From contig OOIN01000021.1 in assembly GCA_900323505.1 (NCBI GenBank), forward strand, positions 62,001 to 126,000: a DNA stretch of 64,000 bases, in the 5' to 3' direction. The notes under the pieces are model-generated. The model was not told the origin of the DNA and searched no databases. It saw only the letters and a program-made list of their open reading frames with translations. A program made the position numbers and the translations under genes. The first letter of the stretch is position 1. The number at the start of each line of letters is the position of its first letter. The DNA comes from Ustilago trichophora (Eukaryota > Basidiomycota > Ustilaginomycetes > Ustilaginales > Ustilaginaceae). Positions 39,493 to 50,512 of this stretch are shown in pieces.

Positions 39493-40491
39493 ATGTCGGC
39501 AGCAGTGGTAGAAGACGCCCTGGCGCCCACGCTTCAGAACATCTTGGATCAAAAGACGCTGAAATGGCTCTTTGTGGGTGGTAAAGGTGGTGTAGGCAAG
39601 ACGACCACTTCGTGCTCGCTAGCCATTCAGCTTTCCAAAGTTCGCGAGTCGGTTCTTCTCATCTCTACCGATCCTGCACACAACCTTTCGGATGCATTTG
39701 GACAGAAATTCGGCAAAGAAGCAACCAAAGTGAACGGATTCGACAATCTGTCTGCGATGGAGATCGATCCCAACTCCAGCATTCAAGAGATGATCGAGCA
39801 ATCTGATTCTTCGGGAGGAGCGATGGGGTCTATGATGCAGGATCTTGCATTTGCCATTCCGGGTGTGGATGAGGCTATGGGTTTCGCAGAGATCATGAAG
39901 CATGTCAAGAGCATGGAGTATAGCGTGATTGTGTTTGACACTGCTCCTACTGGTCATACTTTGCGATTCCTCTCGTTCCCCTCTGTGCTCGAAAAGGCCC
40001 TGGCCAAATTCAGCACCTTGGGACGAAGCCTGGGACCCATGCTAGGCCAGTTTCAATCGATGCTCGGGGGAGGAGCCAACAACCAGGAAGACATGTTTGC
40101 CAAGCTGGAAAGCATGCGCGAAGTGATCACCGAGGTCAACACCCAATTCAAAGATCCGGAAAAGACGACGTTTGTCTGCGTATGCATCGCCGAATTCCTG
40201 TCGCTCTACGAAACCGAACGTCTCATCCAAGAGTTGACACAGTACGAGATCGACACGCACGCGATTGTGTGCAACCAGTTGCTGTATCCGAAGAAGGGCG
40301 CCAACTGTCAGCATTGCACGGTGAGGAAACAGATGCAGGACAAGTATCTGAACGAGATGATGGAGTTGTACGAGGACGATTTCCACATTGTCAAGATGCC
40401 ACTGTTGACAGAGGAAGTGAGGGGGACTGAAAAGTTGAAGAGTTTCAGTAGGTTTTTGGTGGAGCCTTATGTGCCTCCGACTGACGAGTAG
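39493..40491 (+). CDS. GET3: Tail-anchored protein targeting ATPase Get3
   Basis: It is a cytosolic homodimeric ATPase that carries tail-anchored proteins to the Get1/Get2 receptor in the ER membrane. The protein is 332 residues and intronless. The deviant Walker A motif [10 protein letters not shown] lies at residues 29-38, followed by switch [13 protein letters not shown] and [13 protein letters not shown] (switch II). The dimer zinc site is C272-x2-C275 (CQHC), present in the eukaryotic Get3 branch and absent from bacterial ArsA. The ATG at 39493 (CAACCATGT) gives the usual N-terminus; the frame runs on to 39241 without an ATG. A run of 12 G follows the stop codon closely. Confidence 0.97.
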   Translation: MSAAVVEDALAPTLQNILDQKTLKWLFVGGKGGVGKTTTSCSLAIQLSKVRESVLLISTDPAHNLSDAFGQKFGKEATKVNGFDNLSAMEIDPNSSIQEMIEQSDSSGGAMGSMMQDLAFAIPGVDEAMGFAEIMKHVKSMEYSVIVFDTAPTGHTLRFLSFPSVLEKALAKFSTLGRSLGPMLGQFQSMLGGGANNQEDMFAKLESMREVITEVNTQFKDPEKTTFVCVCIAEFLSLYETERLIQELTQYEIDTHAIVCNQLLYPKKGANCQHCTVRKQMQDKYLNEMMELYEDDFHIVKMPLLTEEVRGTEKLKSFSRFLVEPYVPPTDE

Positions 40492-41937
40492 GGATGGGGG
40501 GGGGGGGCTGTCGATCAAGTGTACATAGTCTACTCTTTGCCATCTGATGTTACTTTAGACATTCCGAAGACTTGTTTGTTGAAGCGTGAAACAGTGCTGG
40601 TTGTGAACGGCCTGCGAAATGATGTGAAGTGTTAGGGTGATCTAGTGAACAACTCCCTCCCTTTTTTTTTCGAGCAATCCGCACGGATCCATGGCTTGAG
40701 CTGTCACTCTGCTACGAGGAGGCGCAAGAAAGAAAAAGAAAAAGAGAGCTCGATCGGAGAATTTCTGTCTTTTTTTTTCTTTTGTGATGTGAACTGAACT
40801 GTTTCACACAAAGCTTTGCTCCGCGGCTGTTACGCGTCATAGAGAAAAAGAGTGACGGCCCTGTGACTCTCTCCTATCTCCTGCATTCCACATAGTAAAT
40901 CGAGGTGAGGATCCCGAGCTGATGAACGGGCAAAGTTGTAAAGAAAGGTTGACATGCGCTTTTGCTCTCTACGCTACACAAGCTATGAAACTGGAAGAGC
41001 GAGGTTGGAGAGGGGCTCCTCGGTCGATGGTCTGAGGAGGGCCGAAGCCTTGCTAACTCAGTTCCTTTGCCAGCATGGACACTTTCAACTTTAACCGATG
41101 GTGACTTGCAGCCGTATTACATGTAGTGCAGTATTGTAGCAGGCTCGGCCATCAAAAGGGACTTGCCAGATCGCCGTGCGCTGGTGTTGCACTGCCTCGT
41201 CTCGTCTGTCTGTATGGAAAAGTGTTGGTCTGTAACTAACCTGCCGTAAGTTAATCACACGTCTGCATGGTGCGTGTGTCAACGCGAGCTTGTGCCTTTG
41301 CCGCTGCGTCTGCTGACATCTGGTCGCTTTCGTCGGAAAAGCCGCTGTTGGACTCTCTCTCTCCTGACGAGACTGCGGTCCCATTTTCATGCGCGTCTCT
41401 CTCTCAACATCAGCTGTCCAAAGGTGTTCTTCACGTCCTCGCACTGTGTGCACGACCAGAGGGTGTTACAGAGCCAATGAAGTGAAGTGCGACAGCATAG
41501 CGCACAAGGATGTCTGTCTCTAACGCCTAGTAGAGGTGATTCGTGCGCCGAACAAGAAACGGCCGCAGTGATGCCGTCAGGAAAAAAAGTAAAAAAAAAA
41601 AAGTAAAAAAAAGTGTTGGTTTCTTAGCTTGCGTCGGCAGTGTGGAGCCGCTTTGTTGAGATTGCTGTGCTCTGCTAGGCTGTACGCTGTGAGGACACGT
41701 CTCTCGCGCTAACTTTGCTGCTTCCTGCTGCTGACAGCCTTCGAGCCAATGAGGTGGAGAGACGCAGCTTAAAAAACTGAAAAGAAAGAAAAAAGGCAGC
41801 ACACTGCGAAGTGGCAGCGTTCCTCTTCATGTGTCAGAGAGTAGGGGTTTTTATTATTATTTCCGACTTTTTTTTCTTTCTTACTCGTTCATTTCTGTTT
41901 GATCGACTCTGCCAGCTGCTGCCGCCTCATTTTGGTG

Positions 41938-41971
<34 letters not shown>

Positions 41972-42000
41972 CTTTCCCTTTTTCACCCTCCGATCACCGT
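40492..42000. other. Intergenic stretch downstream of GET3
   Basis: No supportable gene in about 1.5 kb. Contents are simple repeats: 12 G at 40496-40507, several A- and T-runs around 41580-41620, and a 32-base T tract at 41940-41971. Frames at 41091-41485 on both strands lack any recognisable motif. Confidence 0.45.
41940..41971 (+). repeat. Poly-T tract, 32 bases
   Basis: Uninterrupted T run just before the pyrimidine-rich leader of the KH-protein gene. It may act as a nucleosome-poor promoter element; that is inference. Confidence 0.9.
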
Positions 42001-42245
42001 CAACTGTAGCTTAGCGCTTCCTGAAGCCAACTACTTTCTTCTCTCCCTCTCTTACAATCCCCACCAACTCAACCACCACCAAATCAATCACCTCAATACC
42101 TCTCTCTCGTCCTTGACATACTTGTCGAGGTGAACTAGCATCAACAACCAAACTGTCCATACCCCAGAGTTGACGCTCCTCTCCCCACTTCTTTTTCTCG
42201 TTCTTCCGCGTGCTCCTTTCAGGCTTTTCTCGCATTCATCTATAC

Positions 42246-42268
42246 CTCTCTCTCTCTCTCTCTCTCTC
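42246..42268 (+). repeat. (CT)11 dinucleotide repeat
   Basis: Perfect CT repeat within the leader of the KH-protein gene. Confidence 0.9.
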
Positions 42269-42694
42269 CTCTTGCAATTGGGTCGTTGCTTCTCTCTCCT
42301 TTGCCCCACATCGAATCTCTGCACAAGCCTAGTCTCTACACACTGCTCGAACCGGTCTCGAACAGCTGGCTTCCCCGTTCTTCTTTCTTCTTTGGTGTGC
42401 CCTTTCAGTCACTTTGACCCTTCCGAGAAATTCGGCCTTTCTACCTTTCGCCTTCGCCATAGTCTCTTCCCTATCATCGCATCTTCCTCTTACCTTTGAT
42501 CTCGGCACATCGACTTTCCTCGCGCATCGACCATCAGCTGCAAAAGCACCTATAGCCAGGCGCTGCTCTACATCGCACAAAGTAGACTAGAAGCTTAAGC
42601 TCAACTCGATCCGTACTCTACGCCGATATTCACCTCTGCAGCTACGGTCCGACCCCACATCAAGCTCGCAACCCTCTCGACACGCACCCATTTC

Positions 42695-42715
42695 ATGCTG
42701 ATACGTCGCCTCTGA
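42695..42715 (+). promoter_or_regulatory. Upstream ORF (6 codons plus stop) in the KH-protein leader
   Basis: The only ATG in the kilobase before the main start, followed by six sense codons in all and TGA at 42713-42715, 311 bases before the main start codon. It could reduce or regulate translation of the main frame. Confidence 0.5.
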
Positions 42716-43026
42716 TCCTGCATCGACAGCTGTATTCCCCCCTCATCTCCCAAGATACCTCGAGCTGCTCATTTCACCGGATATACCCCCGTTCCAACCT
42801 ACTGCGACTACCCTTGACGGCAAGCCCTTGAATCTCAAGCCTTGCGTCTCGCCTAGATCGGATTTCCACATCCGATCTGCTTTCATCTCTATCGATCGCC
42901 GAGTCAGCGTCTTTTAAACCTCTTGCGAATCCTCAAGCTCGAAGTCCATTAGGACCTCTTGCTGTCTGAAGCTCTGGTACTGCCCGTACAGCGGTCCAGA
43001 CTTCTGCATACCTCTTCTTCGTCAAG

Positions 43027-46000
43027 ATGGATCTCTACTCGACTTCTTTCACCATTCCGCGTTCCCTCGGCGCAAGCAGCTATGTTTCCGACTCGGCCAA
43101 CGCAAATGGCAATGCTACTCCTTCCTCCTCCTCCGGCTTCGGTCTCGATACCCTCCGATCAGGCTCCAATGTAGGCGGACGTCCCACACCTCCTGTCTCG
43201 GCTGCACCCGAACCGCCAGCTTCCTCGCTTCCAGGCCGCTTCACATCGATGCGTTCCCGCTTCCCTCCCAGCGTCAAGGCCTTCATGCCCAGCGCCTTTG
43301 GTGGCAAGCGTACCAATGACAGGATCGTCGAGGCCGTCGGTGCAGAAAAGGCCGAGGCTTCCGAAGCACCCTCCACTACCGAAACCGATACTTCGGCGCC
43401 GCTAGCTCCCATCGGCGAGAGAGGAAACGCTCGTCCGTCCAAACTCATGAACTCGAACCTTGCCAACATGGACGACAACATCGTCAGCCAGCATCGGGAC
43501 AGCAGATCCACCGTGGGTACCCGCTCCAGCTTTGACATTTCGTCCGCTGCCTCGTTCACCGCAGACAGCACCGCACCCAGCAGCGCCATTGGTGGCAACC
43601 CTTCTAGCACCTCCCATTCCGCTTCCAATTCCATCTCGGCCAACCAGCAGGAACGCGGCATGTCGCAGTCGCAGAGCAGCAAGGATCTTCAAGAGGCCAT
43701 TCAGAAGCTCAGCTCCGATGTCATGGCCAACCACCAGTGTCTCGTCTCATTCGCTCCCGTCCCACAGCCCGACGAATCGCGCATGCCATCGACGCCTCTC
43801 TCGCATCCTTTCCCTCGCCAGAGCTCCTTCTCTTCGCTGCAGAGCCTCGACCAGCTGCCCTTCCCCAACACCAACGGCTCCGGCGGCTCAGGCTATCCTT
43901 ACCAGCAGTACCATCCTCAGCCCATCGGAACTCCCGACTCGCATTCGTCCGCCTTCTTCTCTGGGCGCACCGGAGGCGAGGCGCTTGGTTCTGGCTTCCC
44001 TGGTCTCAACGCTAGCTCCTTGTCGCTCTCGTCGCTCAACCCACAGTCGGGCAGTCACATTGCACAAGAGGTGGGTCTGTCTTCCGGTCACTCGTTGCGA
44101 TCGCCCCAGACAAACACGATCGGTGCACCTCGATCCAGCCTCAGCGGCATCAGCAAGCCACCCCAGTACAACTTCCATCTCAGCGGTGGTTACCAGCAGG
44201 TCATGAATGCACGTGGTACCATTCTGCGTGAAAATCCGTTCAAGTCAACCTCCTCCATCAAGGTGCCTCGCGCCGACGTCTTTGACGTTGCTCCGGGCAC
44301 CTCGCCACCGGGCAAGGAGAGCGTCAAGGCTGATGTTCGACGAAAGCTCGACGAGGTGCAGACCGCCACCGGCGCCACCATCACTCTCAAGAGCAGCGAG
44401 GTTCGCGGTGCCGATCTTGGTTACGGGCTCGAAACCGAGCGCATCGTCGAGGTCCTCGTCTCCGGTCCCTTTGAGAGTGTCGAGCTGGCGCGTGTCAAGG
44501 TGCTCGTCATTTTTGACGAGCTCTCTGGCCTTCGGTCCGAGACTTGCGAGATCGACTACAAACTGCACAACATCATCGGAGGACGCAAGCGATGCGTCGT
44601 CCAGAAAATCGAAGAGGAGACTGGCACTAATATCTACTTGCCGAGTTCTTTCCTGGGCACCTTTGGCTCCAGCCTCGCCAGCCGCGGCGGCGGTGTTGCC
44701 GCCCACCAGAACCAGATCCACATCACGGGCGAATTCTTTGGCGTCCAACGCGCGCGCGATATGCTCTTCCAGGTGTCGATGCACAAGAGCAAAGGCATCA
44801 TATCGCGAGACGCCGCCATCTTGCCTCGCAAGCTCGACTGGATGCTCACCGAGCGTCTCGAGGAGTTGCGATCTATCATGATCGACAACGGCACCTTCGT
44901 CGCCTTCCCTCTGCTCGGCAGCCAAGCTAGCTTGATCTCGGTGTTTGGCGACCACCGCGTCAACATTGAGCGCACCATCCGATCCATCATGCAGCTCGCT
45001 TGCTCGTTTTACGTCGCTTCGTTGTGGCTCCTGCCCGTCGGCTTTGATGTCTACATGCCCTCTCAGGCCAATCTCAACCCGACTCAGGTCGCGCCCGTGC
45101 TCAAGCACGTCAGCAACGCTTCAGGCGCTGAGGTGGTCTTCAAGAGCAACTGCTTCGAGATTCACGGTCTCGAGTCCGAGGTTCGCACGGCCGTCTCGGC
45201 GCTGCTGGACTTGGAGCTGATCAAGAGCTTCAACTTTGAAGTGCGCTTCCAGATCGAGCTTGCCAACGAGCACCGCGAGTTTATCTCCGGCAAGAAGAAC
45301 GGCAAGGTCAACAAGGTCATGAAGCAGTGTGGTGTCCGCATCAAGTTCGAGACATTCAACGACTACAACTTTTTGATCGATGTTTCTGGCAATGACCGCA
45401 ACGGTGTCTTGCAAGGTCTTGGGCTCTTGCAAGAGGAACTGCCTGCCGAGATGTCGTTCCACGTGCCCGAGGCTTACCACAAGCGCATCATCGGTGTGGG
45501 CGGCAAGAACATTCAGCGCATCATGAAGAAGTTTGGCGTCTACGTCAAGTTCAGCAACGCCGAGGAGTTTGCCGCTCTCGGAGGCTATCTGGATAACGAG
45601 GATAACGTCATTGCTCGAACTCCAGCCAAGAATGCTGCCAACCTCGAGAACCTCAAGCTCTCGGTGATGGAGCTCGTCAACCCCAAAGACAAGGACTACA
45701 TCAGCGAGACGGTCACCATCTCGCGTCGATACCACCGCACCTTGCTTGGCGAGAAGGCCATCTTTATTCATGACATCGAGAGCAAGACGAGTTCGAGCGT
45801 TCGCTTCCCGGCGCGCGAGTCGGCTTCCGACCTGGTTACCATCTTTGGTCCCGAGTCGCAGATCCACATTGCCGCACAGATGCTTTTGGATCACGTGCCT
45901 TTTGAGGCCGAGTTCCGTGCACCCAACTCTACCGAGCTCGCTCAGGCCATTCAGACTGCAGAATTCTCGGCACTGGCAGAGCAGCTGAAGCGCGACCTCA

Positions 46001-47202
46001 GCATCGCCGTATCCCCCGTAATCGAGCAGCGAAGGCCAGGAGGCGAGGCTGTCTTCAAGCTGCGCCTAAACAGGAGCAACACGGACTTCTTGCCGACAGC
46101 CAAGGATGCCATTGAAGACTTCCTCATCAATCGCAACGCCAACATCTACGCTGCCCCTTCGAGGACACGCTCCGACTCCTTCGCGTCGGCCTTCCCGCAC
46201 TTTGCCAACAAGTTGATCTCGACGGCTGCTGCAGCCGAGTCCAACGAGTCGTTCCATACCGCGGCTGCAGCCGCAGCGGCAGCCGAGCAAGCACGCGTGA
46301 ATGAGCGCCGACTCCGCGCTGCTGCTTCGACGCCCGACATCAAGGCACTCTTTGACTCGCCTGCTCAGCATCTCCACGGCGGACCAGGCTTCCCATCGAG
46401 CAACGGTGCTAGCGCTGCTACTGCGGCCAACTCGCCCATGATCACGTCTTCGCTCTACTCTTCGCCGTACGGCAATGGCCGTGGCTTTGGCAGCGATGTG
46501 TGGGGCGCTCCTACTCGCGCTTTCACAACAAGCACGACAAGCAGCACTGCGCCGAGCTTGATCGGTCTGCCCCCTCCTGCGGTGGGTACGCCCAGCGCTG
46601 GTCTTCCAAGCCCTGCCGGACCTGGAGCCATTGGAGCTAGCGTGCCTACCCCGAGTGGAGGTATCCAGTTCCCATCGCAACCTTTGCACCACCAGCAGGG
46701 TGGCCCTCGCCTGTCCGACGAGCTGCACATGAACCGTGGATTGGAAGGCATGTCGATGGAGGACCGCGTCAAAGCGCTTCGCAAGCCTCGTTCTTTCGCT
46801 CACCGAGCCCAGAGTCTCGACATTGGCGCCATGGCAGCTCAACAAGCTTCGCAGCACGTTAATGGCAGTCTGAGCGTTGGGCCATCGACACCGTACGGTC
46901 TTGGTCCTATTGGCACTGGCGCGCCGAGCATGTCGAACCACTTCCCCGGTATGGGAGGTTCGCAGTCGGGATTCAACGGCGGTGCTCCTCACCACCTCTA
47001 CCAGCCTCCTACCCCCGGTCAGCAACAGCAACAACAACAGCAGCAGCAGCAATATGGCATGCCTCACCAGCCTCAGCATCTGCACGCCTCATCCGCTAGC
47101 ATCTCGCGCCTTCCCCCTGGTCGCAACGCCCAGAATCCGGATCCTACCACAATGGACGAGGTGAGCCGTGTCCTTGCTCAGCTCGCCTTTGATCGGGCCT
47201 AA
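43027..47202 (+). CDS. Multi-KH-domain RNA-binding protein, candidate Khd4 orthologue
   Basis: A 1391-residue, intronless cytoplasmic-type RNA-binding protein. The first 400 residues are Ser/Gly/Pro-rich and probably disordered. KH units follow: one with IIGGRKRC near residue 515, a degenerate unit after it, one with FISGKKNGKVNKVM near 750, a canonical one with RIIGVGGKNIQRIMKKFG near 815, and one with TLLGEKAIFIHDI near 900. The tail is Ala/Ser/Gly-rich with an 11-residue glutamine run near 1340. Size and multi-KH layout fit Khd4 of Ustilago maydis, reported to bind AUACCC and to control morphology and virulence. I am fairly but not fully sure of that orthology, so no symbol is given. Vigilin-type proteins have more and more regular KH repeats. 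Confidence 0.9.
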   Translation: MDLYSTSFTIPRSLGASSYVSDSANANGNATPSSSSGFGLDTLRSGSNVGGRPTPPVSAAPEPPASSLPGRFTSMRSRFPPSVKAFMPSAFGGKRTNDRIVEAVGAEKAEASEAPSTTETDTSAPLAPIGERGNARPSKLMNSNLANMDDNIVSQHRDSRSTVGTRSSFDISSAASFTADSTAPSSAIGGNPSSTSHSASNSISANQQERGMSQSQSSKDLQEAIQKLSSDVMANHQCLVSFAPVPQPDESRMPSTPLSHPFPRQSSFSSLQSLDQLPFPNTNGSGGSGYPYQQYHPQPIGTPDSHSSAFFSGRTGGEALGSGFPGLNASSLSLSSLNPQSGSHIAQEVGLSSGHSLRSPQTNTIGAPRSSLSGISKPPQYNFHLSGGYQQVMNARGTILRENPFKSTSSIKVPRADVFDVAPGTSPPGKESVKADVRRKLDEVQTATGATITLKSSEVRGADLGYGLETERIVEVLVSGPFESVELARVKVLVIFDELSGLRSETCEIDYKLHNIIGGRKRCVVQKIEEETGTNIYLPSSFLGTFGSSLASRGGGVAAHQNQIHITGEFFGVQRARDMLFQVSMHKSKGIISRDAAILPRKLDWMLTERLEELRSIMIDNGTFVAFPLLGSQASLISVFGDHRVNIERTIRSIMQLACSFYVASLWLLPVGFDVYMPSQANLNPTQVAPVLKHVSNASGAEVVFKSNCFEIHGLESEVRTAVSALLDLELIKSFNFEVRFQIELANEHREFISGKKNGKVNKVMKQCGVRIKFETFNDYNFLIDVSGNDRNGVLQGLGLLQEELPAEMSFHVPEAYHKRIIGVGGKNIQRIMKKFGVYVKFSNAEEFAALGGYLDNEDNVIARTPAKNAANLENLKLSVMELVNPKDKDYISETVTISRRYHRTLLGEKAIFIHDIESKTSSSVRFPARESASDLVTIFGPESQIHIAAQMLLDHVPFEAEFRAPNSTELAQAIQTAEFSALAEQLKRDLSIAVSPVIEQRRPGGEAVFKLRLNRSNTDFLPTAKDAIEDFLINRNANIYAAPSRTRSDSFASAFPHFANKLISTAAAAESNESFHTAAAAAAAAEQARVNERRLRAAASTPDIKALFDSPAQHLHGGPGFPSSNGASAATAANSPMITSSLYSSPYGNGRGFGSDVWGAPTRAFTTSTTSSTAPSLIGLPPPAVGTPSAGLPSPAGPGAIGASVPTPSGGIQFPSQPLHHQQGGPRLSDELHMNRGLEGMSMEDRVKALRKPRSFAHRAQSLDIGAMAAQQASQHVNGSLSVGPSTPYGLGPIGTGAPSMSNHFPGMGGSQSGFNGGAPHHLYQPPTPGQQQQQQQQQQQYGMPHQPQHLHASSASISRLPPGRNAQNPDPTTMDEVSRVLAQLAFDRA

Positions 47203-48132
47203 GTATACAATTTTTTTCTCTCCAACCATATCTCTCCACTGTCACCGTTTTTCTTTTCTCACTTTAGGAGCACTTGTACATGAACACACACACATCGATA
47301 CACCAACATTCCCCCCCACAAAACATACCTCGGGTCGCATATGCACACACAATACTACCCGCTCGCTTCCAGGCCACTTTGGTCGCGAGCATCATCATCA
47401 CATATTCCTCGCTCCTCGTGCGATTCGCATTGCTACGTTTCTTTCGTGTATGCGATCTCTATTCATCCCAGCATGGCTTTCTTTTCTCTTCACACACTTT
47501 TGTAACACACATTTTCTTGAAACTTTCAACACACATTGGCTCTGCACTAATCTATATGGCATCTTTTTCTGGATTTCGCTTGTGTGGTGCACGATTGTGG
47601 GATTGTGGTTGGGGGGATGAAGGGAATGAGGTGTGATTTTTTTGGCCGGGTGGAAATATGTTAGATCGTCTTTAGGGGAGGAAAATTCTGATCGGCTCCG
47701 AAAGTTTGGGGTAGGGTGCGAAATGCAAGAACTTCCAAAAATTTCCCAAAAGGAGGGCCTGTCAATGTTGCTCTGCGCAGCTGTTGAACCTCCACCACCA
47801 CCATCCCATCCCATCTCGTCTTTACCTATCGGTCTCATTCGTCGGCCTTCCCACTCAAGTCCGCGGTTATATAGCCCAGAGTCTGCAATCGTCCCGGTGT
47901 GGTCATCCGTCGGATTGCGCTTTTCCCCCCAACCATCAGGAGTGATTGGGCGGCTCGACTGGTCGTATTCGAAAGCGTCGATATTTGCGCTCTGTAGCAC
48001 GTCGTCGATAGTGTGCTAGTTTCAGGTCAATCTTTATCCCGGAGATAGTGTCTAGCTTTCAGTCATTGAAGACGAGTCGACTATCACTCCACCAACACAC
48101 ACACAAGCACATATCCACCACACATTGTCACC
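47203..48132. other. Intergenic: KH-protein 3' end and RPB5 promoter
   Basis: No gene is seen. The left part is T-rich and probably 3' untranslated; short frames on both strands lack motifs. Confidence 0.45.
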
Positions 48133-48759
48133 ATGGAGGACGACCGCGAGACCGTCCGTCTGTGGCGAGTCAACAAGACGATTCACGAGCTTGTCCGTGA
48201 TCGAGGTTATCAAGTTGCCGATGATGAGATCAACATTGATTTGGAATCGTTCAAAGCCGAATATGCCCCCACTGGCGGATCCGTTGATCGAACCAAACTC
48301 AACTTCTTCACCGAGCACAGCGAGCACGAAAACCAGCGCCTCTTCGTCTTCTACTCGATGGAGCGCAACGTAGGCGTCAAAACCATGCGACAGTTCATCA
48401 GCATCATGGAAGAACGTGACATTCAACGTGGAATCATCATCTGGCCCGAAAAAATGACCAGTGCAGCAAGGAAGGTCATCGACGCCATGCGTGGCACTTT
48501 CCACCTCGAAGACTTTGAAGAGGCCTTCTTACTCGTCAATATCACTCATCACCATCTGGTACCAAAACACGAACCGCTCTACCCCCAGGAGAAAAAGGAT
48601 CTCCTCCAGAGATACAGGTTGAAGGAAACCCAGTTGCCGAGAATCCAACAGGCCGATCCAGTCGCAAGATACTTTGGCCTGCAGAGAGGTCAGGTGGTGA
48701 AAATCATCCGACCAAGTGAAACTTCGGGTCGTTACTGCTCGTATAGGATTTGCATGTAA
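48133..48759 (+). CDS. RPB5: RNA polymerase I/II/III shared subunit Rpb5 (RPABC1)
   Basis: It is a subunit common to the three nuclear RNA polymerases, located at the lower jaw near downstream DNA. The protein is 208 residues and intronless (yeast 215). The N-terminal jaw domain begins RLWRVNKTIHELVRDRGY. The C-terminal assembly domain, shared with archaeal subunit H, contains HHLVPKHE, LLQRYRLKETQLPRI, DPVARYFGLQRGQVVKI and the end SGRYCSYRICM. The start has the context CACCATGG. Every expected segment is present. Confidence 0.97.
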   Translation: MEDDRETVRLWRVNKTIHELVRDRGYQVADDEINIDLESFKAEYAPTGGSVDRTKLNFFTEHSEHENQRLFVFYSMERNVGVKTMRQFISIMEERDIQRGIIIWPEKMTSAARKVIDAMRGTFHLEDFEEAFLLVNITHHHLVPKHEPLYPQEKKDLLQRYRLKETQLPRIQQADPVARYFGLQRGQVVKIIRPSETSGRYCSYRICM

Positions 48760-49458
48760 AGGGGAGAGATTGGCAGGTTGGCTAAAATGCTCATCGGAGA
48801 CACTGTTCGAATGTGACGTTGCTTTTGTTCAGGGCTTCCCAAGGAATTTTTTTTTTCTTTCCTCAAAAGATGCTCTGAGCAGATGTCATATAGTGCTCTT
48901 TTTTTGCTGGTCTAGCTTCCTGCATTTCCTACTACACAACTGTCTGTCTTTGTCCTAACTCCGTATCCCTTCCACCCTCCGTCCACCAACTTTTGTAATA
49001 CTATTTTTCCATCAATTCAGTGCGTCCCTGCGCAGAACCTCATCTTGATTTCTATCTGTGCTGTATGATCGATCCTGCTGGACGATCCACATTGGCAGAG
49101 TGAGTGGTGTTGCAGATGCGAGAGTCCATGCGATCCAAGGGGAGCGAGAGAGGGTTGGCAGTGAGTTTAAGTTATGGCGCGGGATTTTGTGAATAGAGCG
49201 GAACACAACGCGTTCTTTGGTGTTGCTTGTGTGTGTTGGTGGAATTGACATTTTTCGACCCTCTAGTTATGCACGGACAGACGCTTTCATGTTTCCCATT
49301 TCACACGACCCTCTACACTTGATCACTTCACTCTTGTTCACGACAACGGCTGGACTTTGTCAAAGTATCCAATCGACTCCTGTTGCAGCCTCACACGCAT
49401 TCAGCCAACAAACAAAGCGATCTACAGCACTTGAGACCAGCAAGGAGCAAGGATCAAC
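48760..49458. other. Intergenic: RPB5 3' end and ERF4 promoter
   Basis: No gene is seen. T-runs occur at about 48848 and 48900. An ATG-poor stretch leads into the ERF4 start. Confidence 0.45.
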
Positions 49459-50512
49459 ATGACTGAGCTCGAAAAACCCCCCGCAACCGTAGCCGCAGTC
49501 GCAAGTACAACGCAGAACGATAACGATGCAGCGCTTTTCTATCCACCTCCAGTGTCGACATACTACTTTGGTCCACCAGATAGCACTCGTGCCTTTGGAG
49601 AGCGGGTGACTGGTAAACCTGGCGTGCATTTGCCCAAGGAGATTGTTCGGTGAGTGTTCCCCTCGATACGTCTTTTCTGTTCTGATGACGCTCTTAGATG
49701 CCACTTATTAGGTCGTTGTGTTCGCAGACAGGGGAGGCTCAAAGACAGAAAAGAAGCAAGAGAGAGAGGAGAAGAGGGCGAAAACACTTGTGCTGACCAA
49801 ACGATCGAGCATGTATTTGTGATGCCGGGTGGACAATACAGCATCGAACGAGATTATAGCAGCGGTGAACTGCCTCAATTTCACTCTAGCTTCCCGTTGG
49901 AGCTCGAAGGTCGGGTAAGTCACTCCTTCCGCCTCGTTTTCTACAGTACACAGGCTGCGCATTTCTTCCGCGAGAATATACTGACACTTGTCTCTCTCTT
50001 GCCTGTTGTCATGTTCATGTGTACCAAGATCTCGCCAACGACGTTTAGCGAACTCATCAACGACCTCAATTCGATTCTTATCGATGCGCATAATCCTACC
50101 CGAACATGGATCGATAATTCGATGGCTATCGCTACTTTTTACCTCTCTACGGTTGTTTTGGGAAGTCATTATCGTCGGGTGAGTCCATATCTTTCTTTTC
50201 AAAACCCCTGACCGTTAGAGGTGGTACCTCTTCAAGGGGCCTCTTCCACGCTCTTCTTTCGCTAGTGACTTTAGTTGAAGACCGTAAAATACACAGCAGA
50301 GAGTGCAGTGCACAGTCATCCAGGACACAAAGACATGGAGCTACACATACTCACCACATCCTCCATCTGCACATCCATACATCACACAGACAATGCGAAA
50401 GTTGGAAACATTCATTCAACGCTCCAACATCGAGATCCTACATCCGGTCGGTCTATCCCTAGCGCACCCGAGAAAGAGCGCCTTCTTGTTTGTCGAGCTG
50501 GAGTACTACTAG
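49459..50512 (+). CDS. ERF4: Golgin-A7/Erf4 family protein (Ras palmitoyltransferase partner), four exons
   Basis: Erf4/GOLGA7 proteins pair with a DHHC palmitoyltransferase (Erf2) on ER/Golgi membranes and stabilise it for Ras palmitoylation. Exons: 49459-49649, 49728-49914, 50029-50178, 50390-50512, giving 216 residues with consistent phases. Family pattern: VFVMPGG, then RDYSSGELPQFHSSFPLELEGR joined to the ISPTTFSELINDLNSIL helix, a hydrophobic STVVLGSHYRR segment, and the end VGLSLAHPRKSAFLFVELEYY. Introns are 78, 114 and 211 bases with GTGAGT or GTAAGT donors. Intron 2 is a multiple of three with no stop codon, so the reading frame stays open through it; splicing is preferred because it restores the family pattern. 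The N-terminal 60 residues are unlike the family and probably disordered. Confidence 0.85.

Larger units (their letters stand above)
42000..43026 (+). promoter_or_regulatory. Long pyrimidine-rich 5' leader of the KH-protein gene
   Basis: About 1 kb that is C/T-rich and contains exactly one ATG triplet before the start codon at 43027, which strongly suggests a long untranslated leader. It includes a CT dinucleotide repeat (42246-42268), a six-codon upstream ORF (42695-42715) and two ATACCC motifs (42159-42164 and 42783-42788). The transcription start is not determined. Confidence 0.55.
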
